Origin: Acidobacteriota bacterium
GTDB lineage: Bacteria; Acidobacteriota; Thermoanaerobaculia; Multivoradales; JAHEKO01
Direction of reading: 5' to 3'
Assembly: GCA_029862975.1 (NCBI GenBank)
Contig: JAOTWP010000029.1
Location: forward strand, 1 to 36,820
Length of the DNA: 36,820 bases
Below the pieces are notes generated by a model. It made no database searches, had not been told where the DNA came from, and was given only the letters and a program-made list of their open reading frames with translations. Positions within the stretch are counted from its first letter, which is position 1; every line of letters starts with the position of its first letter. Below, piece after piece: positions 14,109-22,251 of this stretch. The translations under genes and the position numbers were made by a program.

Positions 14109-14142
14109 GACCGGAACCGGTCTCAGAGCCGGGATGATACCA
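14109..14142 (-). promoter_or_regulatory. Extended -10 promoter and palindrome upstream of the lytic transglycosylase
   Basis: On the minus strand TGG-TATCAT (14142-14134) matches an extended -10; no -35 box is clear. A few bases downstream, in the predicted leader, lies the palindrome GACCGG-AA-CCGGTC (14122-14109), perhaps an operator or hairpin. The leader would be ~70 nt. Confidence 0.45.
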
Positions 14143-14235
14143 CAGCGCGCCGCCCTCGGCTCCCCCCGACGGCCCTGACGGCCGCCTGCGGCCCCGTCCC
14201 GGCCGCCGTCGAGCCGACCCGGGCTTCCGGGCGCG

Positions 14236-14493
14236 TCAGGTGCTCTTGGAGGGCCGGCGGCGGCGCGCGGCGTAGTCGGTGGCGTCGATTCCCAGGTCAC
14301 CGACCTTGTTGCGCAGCGTGTTGCGGTGGATCCCGAGACTCTTCGCGGAGCCGCTGAAGTTGCCCTGGTGCGAGCGCAGGGCGGCGACGATGAACTGGCG
14401 CTCGAACTCCCGCCGGGCCTGACCCAAAGTCACGCCCTTGTCCACCAGCTCGTCGACGAGCGCGCGGAGAACACCGTTCAGGTTCTTGCTCAA
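14236..14493 (-). CDS. Fis-type helix-turn-helix protein
   Basis: The protein has 85 residues if it starts at TTG 14493 (SKNLNGVLRALVDELVDKG), where GAGGA lies 8 nt upstream; the frame is open to 14544, so the start is uncertain. The N-terminal helices (LGQARREFERQFIVAALRSH) form the Fis dimer core. The C-terminal helix-turn-helix is clear (FSGSAKSLGIHRNTLRNKVG). This is the Fis fold also found at the C-terminus of NtrC-type activators. As a stand-alone protein it is probably a nucleoid or transcription factor. The basic tail (ARRRRPSKS) may add DNA contacts. It lies between the LysM and SLT genes. Confidence 0.85.
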   Translation of the reverse strand: MSKNLNGVLRALVDELVDKGVTLGQARREFERQFIVAALRSHQGNFSGSAKSLGIHRNTLRNKVGDLGIDATDYAARRRRPSKST

Positions 14494-14614
14494 TGCCCGC
14501 GTCCTCGCAGCCCCAGGAGACGCCGACCATACCACACCGCGCAAGCGACGAATCGGGGCCGCCGAGGCGCCGCGGCGGGCCGTCCCCGGACTGCGCGACG
14601 GGTAGCGCCGAGCG

Positions 14615-15763
14615 CTACTTCGGATCCAGCAGGTCGCCTACGTAGACCGTGTAGCGTGCTTCGAGAATCCGCGCCACGGCCGAGCGCTCGTGGACGGCGA
14701 GCACTGCCAGCTCGCCGAGGACCATCGGCGGCAGGCCTTCGGGACCCAGCCGGTAGATGGTGTAGAAATCGCCCGGCGTCATGTCGTCGCCGGGGCCGCG
14801 GTCGATGAAGACGACGCTGTGCTGGCCCAGCGAGACGACCTCGTCTTCCGTGTAGACGATGGCCGGCGCGGAAGCAAGCGCCGCCCTCGAGACCGGATCG
14901 TTGACCCCGCGCAGGGGGCTGCGCCGACGCAGAGGAATCGGCTGCGGCTCGAAGGGCTCGAGCACGTCGCCGATCTCCATCGGACCGCAGCTCGACTCGA
15001 CCTCGCCGATCGCGGACGTTTCCTGGACCGAGAGCACCCTGACCCGCCCCAGAAAGCGGTAGAAGCGGCCCATCACCTCGCCGGTGACGGGATGGCTCAC
15101 CATCTTCCCCGCCCGGGTCGCGGTGTAGAGCGAGCCCGGCTCGAGCCCGCCCTGCTCGCCGCCGTCGAGATAGATGATGTCGCCCATCGTCAGCCCCACC
15201 TTGGCCGTGGGAGCCGTCAGCGCGTCGCCGCGCCGGCGATCGACCCGCGACCAGTTCAGCGTCGGGCCGAGGTACTGGAACTCCGAGCCGAGGATGCGGT
15301 ACGGAAACCCGCGGTCCGCGGCGGCGATGTAGCCGGAGCAGTAGAGATCGGACTCGGAGCCGAGCGCTTGCGGCGCGCCGAGCGAGCGATCGAGGCCGTC
15401 GCCCTCCTCCTCCTCCTCCGCGTCCTGGAGGTCCGCCAACGCCTCGAGCGGCCGCACCTCGAAGCCGACGACCAGCGGATCGCCCGGGTAGATCCAGTGC
15501 GCGTCCCGGATGTACTGGTTGCGCTCCCAGAGCTGCGGCCAGAGGTAGGGGTCGCCGTAGAAGCGGGCGGCCAGGTCCCAGAGCGTGTCGCCGCGTACGA
15601 TCGCGTACAGCTCCGCGCCCTCCTCGAAGCTCGATGGCGGATCCCAGGCCGTCCAGTGATCCCCGACCTGGTGGAGGGTGCGCGGCGGCTCGTGAGCGTC
15701 GACCCCCGACGCCGCGAGCACGGCTCCAGCGAGTGCGGCAAGCAACAGTCCACGACGCTTCAT
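14615..15763 (-). CDS. Exported LysM-domain protein
   Basis: The protein has 382 residues from ATG 15763; an in-frame upstream extension (to 15799) lacks signal-peptide character. The signal peptide is ~1-23 (RRGLLLAALAGAVLAASGVD, cleavage near DAH). A LysM domain follows at ~52-98 (YAIVRGDTLWDLAARFYGDP, WPQLWERNQYIRDAHWIYPG) and should bind murein glycan strands. An acidic stretch (DAEEEEEGDG) leads into ~270 residues of beta-rich sequence with repeated G-D-I/F-x-x-I/L motifs (MGDIIYLDGG, PGDFYTIYR), resembling the SH3-like C-terminal halves of other LysM proteins. It is probably periplasmic, with a structural rather than enzymatic role. Confidence 0.88.
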   Translation of the reverse strand: MKRRGLLLAALAGAVLAASGVDAHEPPRTLHQVGDHWTAWDPPSSFEEGAELYAIVRGDTLWDLAARFYGDPYLWPQLWERNQYIRDAHWIYPGDPLVVGFEVRPLEALADLQDAEEEEEGDGLDRSLGAPQALGSESDLYCSGYIAAADRGFPYRILGSEFQYLGPTLNWSRVDRRRGDALTAPTAKVGLTMGDIIYLDGGEQGGLEPGSLYTATRAGKMVSHPVTGEVMGRFYRFLGRVRVLSVQETSAIGEVESSCGPMEIGDVLEPFEPQPIPLRRRSPLRGVNDPVSRAALASAPAIVYTEDEVVSLGQHSVVFIDRGPGDDMTPGDFYTIYRLGPEGLPPMVLGELAVLAVHERSAVARILEARYTVYVGDLLDPK

Positions 15764-15882
15764 GGTCGCGAAGGTACTACAGCCGAAGCGGCGACGCAAG
15801 CGAGGAGCTAACCCTTGCGAAGTCGTGCTTTACGGCGTCTTTCCTCAAGTACTGCTTGAACTCTTGCGATCTCCGGCCGGGC

Positions 15883-16683
15883 TCACCCGGGCGGCAGCCC
15901 CAGACGCTCTTCGGCCATGGCCGCGGCCGCCGACCCGGGGAAACGACGCGTCACTTCTTCGTAGCGCTGGCGCGCGCCCTCCAGATTGTCGAGCCTGACC
16001 AGGCAATCGCCCACCTTCAACAGCGCGTCCGCGAGCTTGTTGCCGCCCGGATGGCGGTCCAGCACCTCCTGGAAGGCGAGCAAGGCTCCCATGAAGTCGT
16101 CGCGCGCGAATCGGCTCTCCCCGATCCAGAACTGGGCGTTGTCCGCCAGCTCGGTGTCGGCGTAGGCCTGGAGGAAACGCTGGAAGCTGCTCTCCGCGTC
16201 GAGGTAGCGGCCTTGGTGATACAGCGTGTATCCCCGGTCGTAGATCGCCTGGCCGGCAGGTGGCACGGCGGCCGTCCCCGCCGGCATCGGCGGAGGCGGC
16301 ATCGCCGGCGGCGGCGTGACCACCTCGGGCTCCACGGCCTCCGCCGGCGGCGGCACGCGCACCGGCTCGAGCTCGGTCGTCTCGAACCAGCCGCCGGCTT
16401 CGGGCGGAGCCGGCGCGGCGGGCCGGGCGGGCTCGACCGCTCGCGCCACCGGCTCGGCCGCCAGGCGCTCGACCTCCACCTGCAGCGCGGCGAGCTGCTG
16501 CCGCAGCAGCCGGATCTCCGCCTCGGCTCTCGCCGCCTGCCGCCGCAGCTCGACCAGCTGCGGATCGGTGGCGGCCCGGCGCTCCACGGCGGCGGGCCGG
16601 GCCGCGGTGGCGTCCGGCCCGCGGGCGATCGCCGAGCAGCCCACGAGGCCGACGGCAGCCGCGAGCGGCGCCCAGCGACTCAT
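15883..16683 (-). CDS. cpoB: CpoB/YbgF-like lipoprotein with coiled coil and TPR repeats
   Basis: The protein has 266 residues from ATG 16683. A lipobox (VGLVGC, C16) indicates lipidation. Residues ~40-75 form a heptad-rich coiled coil (RRQAARAEAEIRLLRQQLAA), as in the YbgF trimerisation domain. A Pro-rich linker (PPPAMPPPPMPAG) follows, then three TPRs (~145-266: YTLYHQGRYLDAESSFQRFL, DNAQFWIGESRFARDDFMGA, ADALLKVGDCLVRLDNLEGA). In E. coli CpoB coordinates murein synthesis with Tol-Pal. There it is soluble; lipidation here is a difference. The start overlaps the bamD stop by 4 nt, and no tol or pal genes are present. Confidence 0.85.
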   Translation of the reverse strand: MSRWAPLAAAVGLVGCSAIARGPDATAARPAAVERRAATDPQLVELRRQAARAEAEIRLLRQQLAALQVEVERLAAEPVARAVEPARPAAPAPPEAGGWFETTELEPVRVPPPAEAVEPEVVTPPPAMPPPPMPAGTAAVPPAGQAIYDRGYTLYHQGRYLDAESSFQRFLQAYADTELADNAQFWIGESRFARDDFMGALLAFQEVLDRHPGGNKLADALLKVGDCLVRLDNLEGARQRYEEVTRRFPGSAAAAMAEERLGLPPG

Positions 16684-17624
16684 CGACCCCTCCCCTCGGC
16701 CGCCGTCCGCCCGCCGGTCCGGCCCGCGCTCCCGTCGGGCTGGCTGGCCCCGTCGGCACCGTCGGCCCCGTCGGCCTCGTCGGCTTCGTCGGGCTCGGCG
16801 GGCTCGTCCCGGGTCTCGCTTGCCGCTTTGCGGCCGGACCTGCGCAACGGCTTCAGGGGCTCGGGGATCTTCGTGCAGAACTCGCTGTCCGGGTGCTCGG
16901 CGCGCAGCCGGGCGAACGTCTCCGCGGCCTTGTCGTCCTGCCGCAAGCGGTGGTAGGAGAGCGCCAGGGTGCACAGCGCCTGGTCGGCGTCCGGGTAGCT
17001 CGGGTAGTTCTCCAGCAGATAGGTGAGCCGGTTGATCGTCGCCCCCAGCAGCCCGCGCCGGAACTGGTACCGCGCCACGAGGTACTCGTGCTGCGCCAGA
17101 TCGACGCGCAGCTCCTCGATTCCCGACTGCGCCTCCACGGCGTACTCGCTCGTCGGATAGAGCGCCAGGAGCTCCTCGAACGCCTCGATGGCCTTCGCCG
17201 TCTCGGTCTGGTCGCGATCCGGCTTGCGGCGGCGATCGGCCAGACTCCTGGCGATCTGGTACTGCACGTAGGCGCCGCGATCGCTCGTCGGATAGCGGTT
17301 GTTGAAATCGCGGTACTTGCTCTCCGCCCGGATGAGATTCGTCTCGCCGCCCCACAGGAAGTAGGCGTCGGCCTGCAGCAGGAGGGCGTCGCGCCCGAAC
17401 TCGGAGTTGGGCGCGGTCTGGAAGGCGTGCGCGAAGTGCTCGCGAGCGCGGTCGTACTTGCCCTCTTCCATCAGCTGCTTGCCGATGTTGAAGGCCTCCT
17501 CCGAGGACAGGCGGAGAATCGGGTCCTCGGCCACGCCGCCGCACCCCAGCCAGACGAGGCAGACGAGGGCGCCCGGGAGCGACCCGACGAACGGCCGGCC
17601 ACGGCGCTGTCGCAAGGGCGTCAA
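16680..17624 (-). CDS. bamD: Outer-membrane assembly lipoprotein BamD
   Basis: The protein has 314 residues. The TTG start at 17624 overlaps the rpe stop (TTGA). A signal sequence ends in a lipobox (VWLGC, C28). The body is a five-TPR array: EEAFNIGKQLMEEGKYDRAR, LLLQADAYFLWGGETNLIRA, ETAKAIEAFEELLALYPTSE, YPDADQALCTLALSYHRLRQ. The SEYAVEAQSGIEELR-DLAQHEYLVARYQFRRG segment is the BamD/ComL hallmark. BamD recruits outer-membrane proteins to BamA. The C-terminal ~55 residues are an added low-complexity acidic tail (EPDEADEADGADGADGA), longer than in E. coli BamD (245 aa). Confidence 0.9.
   Translation of the reverse strand: MTPLRQRRGRPFVGSLPGALVCLVWLGCGGVAEDPILRLSSEEAFNIGKQLMEEGKYDRAREHFAHAFQTAPNSEFGRDALLLQADAYFLWGGETNLIRAESKYRDFNNRYPTSDRGAYVQYQIARSLADRRRKPDRDQTETAKAIEAFEELLALYPTSEYAVEAQSGIEELRVDLAQHEYLVARYQFRRGLLGATINRLTYLLENYPSYPDADQALCTLALSYHRLRQDDKAAETFARLRAEHPDSEFCTKIPEPLKPLRRSGRKAASETRDEPAEPDEADEADGADGADGASQPDGSAGRTGGRTAAEGRGR
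16751..16795. repeat. 9-bp tandem repeat in the bamD tail
   Basis: Five imperfect units of CGTCGGCNN encode the Asp/Ala/Gly-rich tail of BamD on the minus strand. The unit length preserves the frame, so the tail can vary in length. Confidence 0.7.
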
Positions 17625-18283
17625 GCGGCCTGCTCCGCGGCTCGGGCGCGCAGCTCGCCGATCGCCGCGACGGGGTCGGCCGCCGCGAAGACGGCGGACC
17701 CGGCCACCGCGATGTCGACCCCGGCGGCGGCCGCCAGGCCGACGTTGGCGCAGCCGATGCCGCCGTCGAGCTCGACGACGGTCCCCAGACCGCGCTCCTC
17801 GATCATGATCCGCAGCCGCCTCGCCTTGTCCAGCACCCAGGGCAGGAAAGGCTGGCCGGCGAACCCGGGATTGACCGCCATCAGCAGCACGAAATCCACT
17901 ACAGGCAAGACGTCTGCCAGCACGTCCACCGGAGTCGCGGGATTGAGCACGACGCCGGCCTCGGCGCCCCCGGCGCGGATCTCGGCGAGCACGCGATCGA
18001 GGTGGACGGTCGCCTCCCAGTGCACGGAGACCATCGCCGGTGACGCCGCAAGATACTCGTTCAAAAGGGCTTCCGGATTCGAGACCATCAGGTGGACGTC
18101 GAGGGGCAAAGCGCTGCGGCGGGCGAGCGCCTGCACCACGGGCGCCCCGAAGGTGAGGTTCGGCACGAAATGGCCGTCCATCACGTCGAGGTGCACGAGG
18201 TCCGCCCCGCCCCGTTCGCAGACCGTCAGGGCTGACGCCAGGTCTGCCAAATCGGCAGCGAGGATCGAGGGCGCGATCCTCAT
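17621..18283 (-). CDS. rpe: Ribulose-phosphate 3-epimerase
   Basis: The protein has 220 residues, the usual length. It interconverts ribulose 5-phosphate and xylulose 5-phosphate in the pentose phosphate pathway. The TIM barrel signatures are all present: APSILAADLADLA, VHLDVMDGHFVPNLTFG (catalytic Asp and metal His), VHLMVSNPE, VLLMAVNPGFAGQPF, VELDGGIG (second catalytic Asp) and AGSAVF. The ATG follows the PASTA-gene stop by 1 nt, and the stop overlaps bamD. Linking rpe to bamD is unusual, though PASTA-rpe adjacency is seen in many acidobacterial-type genomes (from memory, not searched). Confidence 0.96.
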   Translation of the reverse strand: MRIAPSILAADLADLASALTVCERGGADLVHLDVMDGHFVPNLTFGAPVVQALARRSALPLDVHLMVSNPEALLNEYLAASPAMVSVHWEATVHLDRVLAEIRAGGAEAGVVLNPATPVDVLADVLPVVDFVLLMAVNPGFAGQPFLPWVLDKARRLRIMIEERGLGTVVELDGGIGCANVGLAAAAGVDIAVAGSAVFAAADPVAAIGELRARAAEQAA

Positions 18284-18284
18284 C

Positions 18285-19028
18285 TCAGGTCGTCGCCGCC
18301 GGGCTCGTCACCACCAGGGAGATGACGTCCTGGCGGCGCAGCGGATGGCCCGGGAGGGGAAACTGGCGCAGGACGATGCCGGGAGCGAGGCTGTCGTAGG
18401 GCTCGAACTTGACGCTGCCGAGCCGGATGTCGCGAGCCTCGAAATAGCGCCGGATGGCCTCGTAATCGCGATAGACGAGATCGGGCATGAGGAAGGTGCC
18501 GGCGCGGCTCGAAGTGGCGAGATACAGATCCACGGCACTGGCGCGGCCGACCCGCTCGCCGGGCGGCGGGAACTGCTCGTGGACCGTTCCCTGCGGGTCC
18601 TGCACGGTGTGCACGCCCGCCGTCCGGCCGACGGCCAGTCCGGCCGCCGCGAGCGTCACCTGCGCCGCCTGGAGCGCCTTGCCGCGGACGTCGGGAACCG
18701 TGATCAGCTGCGGGCCGAGCGACATGATCAGGTCGATCGTGGCGCCCCGCTTGGCGAGCGTGCCGGCCGGCGGCACCTGCCGCAGCACGTGGCCGGCCGG
18801 AACCAAGTCGTCGTAGCGCTCGCTTCCTTCGCGCCGGCGGAAGCCCAGTCCGTGCTCGGCAGCCGCGTCGGCGACCTGTTCGAAGCGCAGACCGACGAGA
18901 TCGGGCACCTCCGTGCCGCCGCTGCGCACGAAGATGCTGAAGGCGAAATAGCCTCCCGTGCCGAAGACGAACAGGAGGCCCGCCGCATAGGCCGTCCAGC
19001 CGGCAAACCGCAGAAGGCGTCCGCTCAT
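18285..19028 (-). CDS. Single-pass membrane protein with three PASTA domains
   Basis: The protein has 247 residues from ATG 19028. One membrane helix lies at ~10-33 (GWTAYAAGLLFVFGTGGYFA), with Arg residues on its N-terminal side, so the PASTA part should be periplasmic. Three PASTA repeats follow: ~38-102 (TEVPDLVGLRFEQVADAAAE), ~104-172 (ITVPDVRGKALQAAQVTLAA) and ~175-243 (FLMPDLVYRDYEAIRRYFEA). Each ends in a typical Q-P-P/L-P-G segment (RQVPPAGTL, EQFPPPGERV, RQFPLPGHPL). PASTA domains bind murein fragments or other ligands in PknB kinases and PBPs, but here no kinase or transpeptidase domain is attached. The function is unknown. Confidence 0.9.
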   Translation of the reverse strand: MSGRLLRFAGWTAYAAGLLFVFGTGGYFAFSIFVRSGGTEVPDLVGLRFEQVADAAAEHGLGFRRREGSERYDDLVPAGHVLRQVPPAGTLAKRGATIDLIMSLGPQLITVPDVRGKALQAAQVTLAAAGLAVGRTAGVHTVQDPQGTVHEQFPPPGERVGRASAVDLYLATSSRAGTFLMPDLVYRDYEAIRRYFEARDIRLGSVKFEPYDSLAPGIVLRQFPLPGHPLRRQDVISLVVTSPAATT

Positions 19029-19084
19029 CGGACGGCAGTCTAGCAGGCCGGCAGGGGGCGCGACGCGGGCGGCGACCCGTCCCG

Positions 19085-19627
19085 TCAGTTGACCCAGAGA
19101 TCCACGATCCGGTTCACGACCTTGCGCGGCAGGCTCGCGGTCGGCGACGGAAGGCCCTTGAGCGCCGCCATCACTTCCGGCATGGCGGCGTCGACCGATG
19201 CCACCGCCGGCCGCAGCAGGACGAGGATCTGGTAGCGGTCGACGGCCGCGAGGACCGGCGCCGGGGCCTCGCCTTCGGGGACCTCGCCTTCCGCGGCCTC
19301 CTCGAGACCGTAGGCGGCGGCGAAGCCGCGGTCGTCGTGAAGCAGCGGGAAGGGGAGGTGGAGCTCCTTCTGCAGCTCCTTGAGCGCGGGCAGCTCGGCC
19401 CTGGAGACGCCCAGGACGCGGGCGTCGGCGTCCGAGAGCTCCTGCCAGCGGCGGGCCAGGGCAAGCAGATCGTCGCGCACCCTGTCGCCTCGCGTGTCGT
19501 GGAAGAAGTAGAGCACCATCGCCGTGCGCACGCACTCGTCGCGCAGCATCAGAAGGACGTCCTCCGTCGACGTCAGGTCGAAGTTGGGAGCCTCGTCGCC
19601 GATCGTCGGCGCGCTGGACGGTGCCAT
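19085..19627 (-). CDS. Peroxiredoxin-fold protein lacking the peroxidatic Cys
   Basis: The protein has 180 residues. The N-terminus is peroxiredoxin-like (IGDEAPNFDLTSTEDVLLML, TAMVLYFFHDTRGDRVRDDL, ADARVLGVSRAELPALKELQ, LPFPLLHDDRGFAAAYGLEE). This matches the order of strands and loops in AhpC/BCP proteins. In BCP-type enzymes the active site reads D-T-P-G-C-T; here it is DTRGDR, so the peroxidatic Cys is Asp. The only Cys (C32) precedes that position. Thiol peroxidase activity is therefore not expected; a regulatory or degenerate role is likely. It lies between rseP and the PASTA gene, with gaps of under 60 nt. Confidence 0.75.
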   Translation of the reverse strand: MAPSSAPTIGDEAPNFDLTSTEDVLLMLRDECVRTAMVLYFFHDTRGDRVRDDLLALARRWQELSDADARVLGVSRAELPALKELQKELHLPFPLLHDDRGFAAAYGLEEAAEGEVPEGEAPAPVLAAVDRYQILVLLRPAVASVDAAMPEVMAALKGLPSPTASLPRKVVNRIVDLWVN

Positions 19628-19685
19628 GCCTTCTCCTCTCCGCGGCTTTCTCCCGGTACGCGGCCTCGCGGCTCCCTCGCCAGGC

Positions 19686-21002
19686 TCAGGAGCCCGCGAA
19701 GAAGCCGGCCGGGATGCTCTTCACGACGTCGAAATATAGCACCAGTCCCATCAACATCAGGATGAGCACGAAACCGACCTGCTGGATGCGCTCCTTGAGC
19801 TTGTGGGTGAGGTCCTTGCGCCGCAAGGTCTCGATCGCCAGGACGGTGATCTGACCGCCGTCGAGAACCGGGATCGGGAGCAGGTTGAGAATCGCGATCG
19901 AGATGCTGATGAGCCCCATCAACTGCAGCAGGGTGACGAAGCTCGCCCGCGCCGCCGCGCCGCTCATCCGGGCGATCTCGATCGGCCCGGAGAGAGCGCT
20001 CTTGGCCGCCATCTGGCCGGTGACGATCTTGCCGAGGACGTCGAACGTCCGCCGCGTGATCTGCCAGTTGAAGCGCAGGCTCTGCACGAAGGCCTCGCCC
20101 GGCGGGAAGCGCTGGAAGTACGACAGGGCGACGCCGATCCGCCCCTTGCCGTCCGTCTCGGCGGGCACGACGTCGAGGGTCCGCACGAGATCGTCGCGCA
20201 GGATCTCGATCGCGATCGTCTGGCCCGCCCGCTCCTCGATGTAGCGGATGAGGTCGGCCATGCTCGCGATGCCGCGGCCGTCCACGCCGCGCACCAGATC
20301 GCCGGGCAGGAAGCCGGCAGCCTCGGCCGGCGAGCCGGCGCCGACGTCCGAGATCGTCGGCAGGATCTTCGGCAGGACTCCGGCGTCCCCCCATCCGTAA
20401 CGCGGGACCTTGAGCGGGCGCACGACGACTTCGAGCTCCCGCTCGCCGCGGCGAACGGTGAGCGTCACGTCCTTCTCCGGCGACGTCCTGATCGCGAACT
20501 CGACCGCTTCCCAATCGTCGACCGCCTCGCCGTCGACGGCGACGACCTTGTCGCCCGGCTCGAGGCCGGCGCTGGCGGCCGGCGAATCGGGAAACACCGT
20601 GCCGACCGCCGCCGGCACGCCGGGGAGCGTCGAAACCTCCACGCCGACCATGAAGACGAACGCGATCAGCACGATCGCCAGAGCGACGTTCATCGCCGGA
20701 CCGGCCAGGAAGACCAGGATGCGCTGCCAGCGTGGCTTGTTGTGGAAGTCTCGCGGGTCCTCGCTCTCCTCGCCCGGCTCCTCGCCGCCGAAGCTCACGA
20801 AACCGCCGAGAGGCACGAGCGACACCCGGTAGTCCGTCTCGCCGCGGCGGAAGCCGAAGATGCGCTTGCCGAACCCGAGGGAGAAGGCGAGGACGCGCAT
20901 GCCGAAGGCCTTGCCCATCAACAGGTGGCCGGCCTCGTGGACGAAGATGATGACCCCGAGGGCGAAGATGAAGGCGGCGGTGTTGGTGAGAAGGTCGATC
21001 AT
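19686..21002 (-). CDS. rseP: Site-2 zinc metalloprotease RseP
   Basis: The protein has 438 residues. The first membrane helix carries the zinc motif HEAGH (H22, E23, H26). FHNKPRWQRILVFLAGPAMN follows, then two periplasmic PDZ domains (~122-205, AASAGLEPGDKVVAVDGEAV; ~212-295, AEAAGFLPGDLVRGVDGRGI). The C-terminal membrane part has NLLPIPVLDGG, the third zinc-ligand Asp. RseP cuts membrane-anchored anti-sigma factors and clears signal peptides. In the usual order it follows dxr, here with a 94-nt gap. No rseA-like gene is in the window. Confidence 0.96.
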   Translation of the reverse strand: MIDLLTNTAAFIFALGVIIFVHEAGHLLMGKAFGMRVLAFSLGFGKRIFGFRRGETDYRVSLVPLGGFVSFGGEEPGEESEDPRDFHNKPRWQRILVFLAGPAMNVALAIVLIAFVFMVGVEVSTLPGVPAAVGTVFPDSPAASAGLEPGDKVVAVDGEAVDDWEAVEFAIRTSPEKDVTLTVRRGERELEVVVRPLKVPRYGWGDAGVLPKILPTISDVGAGSPAEAAGFLPGDLVRGVDGRGIASMADLIRYIEERAGQTIAIEILRDDLVRTLDVVPAETDGKGRIGVALSYFQRFPPGEAFVQSLRFNWQITRRTFDVLGKIVTGQMAAKSALSGPIEIARMSGAAARASFVTLLQLMGLISISIAILNLLPIPVLDGGQITVLAIETLRRKDLTHKLKERIQQVGFVLILMLMGLVLYFDVVKSIPAGFFAGS

Positions 21003-21096
21003 GAAGCGCTCTCTGGAAGCTGCCGGCGGAGGCGGCGGGGTGACAAGTGGCCTTCGAAGTCGGGACCGGGTGCAAGGGCCGTGCCGGAGGGCGCGA

Positions 21097-22251
21097 TCAT
21101 CGCCCGCCCGCCATCAGCTCGCCGGCCCGACGCCGGCCCCAGGCGTCCCAGTCTAGCGCGTCCTCGAGGCTCGCCACGGGCGTCACCCGGTGGGAGTCGA
21201 GCACCGCCTCGACCGTGTCCACGATCTGCGGGAAGCGCAGCCGCTCTTCGAGGAACGCGTGAACGGCGATCTCGTTGGCGGCGTTGAGCACCGCCGGGGC
21301 GCTGCCGCCCGCCGCCGCCGCCCGCCGGGCCAGGCCGACGGACCGGAAGCGCCCTTCGTCGAGCGGCTCGAAGTCGAGGCTGCCCATCGTCCCCGGGTCG
21401 AGCCGCGGGAAGTCGTTGGCCCAGCGCTCCGGGAACGAGAGCGCGTACTGGACGGCAAAGACCATGTCGTTGACGGACAGCTGGGCGATCCAGGAGCCGT
21501 CCGCGTACTCGACGAGCGAATGGACCTGGGACTGCGGATGCACCACGACGTCGATCGCCTCCGGCGGCACGCCGAACAGGTGGCGGGCCTCGATCAGCTC
21601 GAGCCCCTTGTTCATCAGGGTCGCGGAGTCGATGCTGATCTTGCGGCCCATGCTCCAGGTCGGATGGGCCAGGGCCTCCCGCGGCGTGATCCGATCCCAC
21701 GACTCGAGCTCGCGCTCCCGGAACGGACCTCCGGAGGCGGTGAGGACCAGGCGCCTGACCTCGCTGGCCGCGCCGCAGCGCAGCGCCTGGTGCAGCGCTA
21801 CGTGCTCGCTGTCGATGGGGACGATTCGGGCTCCCCGCTCGCGGGCGAGCTGGGTCAGGACCGGGCCCGCGACGACGAGGGCCTCCTTGTTGGCGAGCGC
21901 CACGTCCTTGCCGGCGTCGAGGGCGGCGTAGGCCGGCGCCAGCCCGGCGGCACCCACCATCGCGGCCACCACGCGGCCCACGGAGGGATGGGTGGCCGCC
22001 GCCGTCACTCCCTCGGCGCCGCCCGCGATCTCGAGGCCGGGAAGGCGCCGCGCCAGCTCACGGGCCCGCTCTCGGTCGTGCACGGCGACGAGCTCGGGCC
22101 GCAGCTCCCGCGCCTGGGCCTCGAGCGCGTCGAGATCGGATCCGAACGCGGCGAGCGTCGCGACGCGCAGGCGCTCGGGGTGATGGCGGACGACCTCCAC
22201 CGTGCTGCGGCCGATCGACCCGGTCGAGCCGAGCAGCGCCAGGGCGAGCAT
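21097..22251 (-). CDS. dxr: 1-deoxy-D-xylulose 5-phosphate reductoisomerase
   Basis: The protein has 384 residues from ATG 22251; the longer in-frame reading into cdsA is not real. Dxr makes MEP, the committed intermediate of the non-mevalonate isoprenoid pathway. NADPH site: LLGSTGSIGRSTVEVV (8-14). Other motifs: VALANKEALVVAG, IDSEHVALHQ (metal and substrate; V and L are atypical here), LTASGGPFRE, HPTWSMGRKISIDSATLMNK, HPQSQVHSLVEYADGS and LNAANEIAVHAFL. The cdsA stop overlaps the start (TGATG). It feeds uppS in the same operon with isoprenoid precursors. Confidence 0.96.
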   Translation of the reverse strand: MLALALLGSTGSIGRSTVEVVRHHPERLRVATLAAFGSDLDALEAQARELRPELVAVHDRERARELARRLPGLEIAGGAEGVTAAATHPSVGRVVAAMVGAAGLAPAYAALDAGKDVALANKEALVVAGPVLTQLARERGARIVPIDSEHVALHQALRCGAASEVRRLVLTASGGPFRERELESWDRITPREALAHPTWSMGRKISIDSATLMNKGLELIEARHLFGVPPEAIDVVVHPQSQVHSLVEYADGSWIAQLSVNDMVFAVQYALSFPERWANDFPRLDPGTMGSLDFEPLDEGRFRSVGLARRAAAAGGSAPAVLNAANEIAVHAFLEERLRFPQIVDTVEAVLDSHRVTPVASLEDALDWDAWGRRRAGELMAGGR

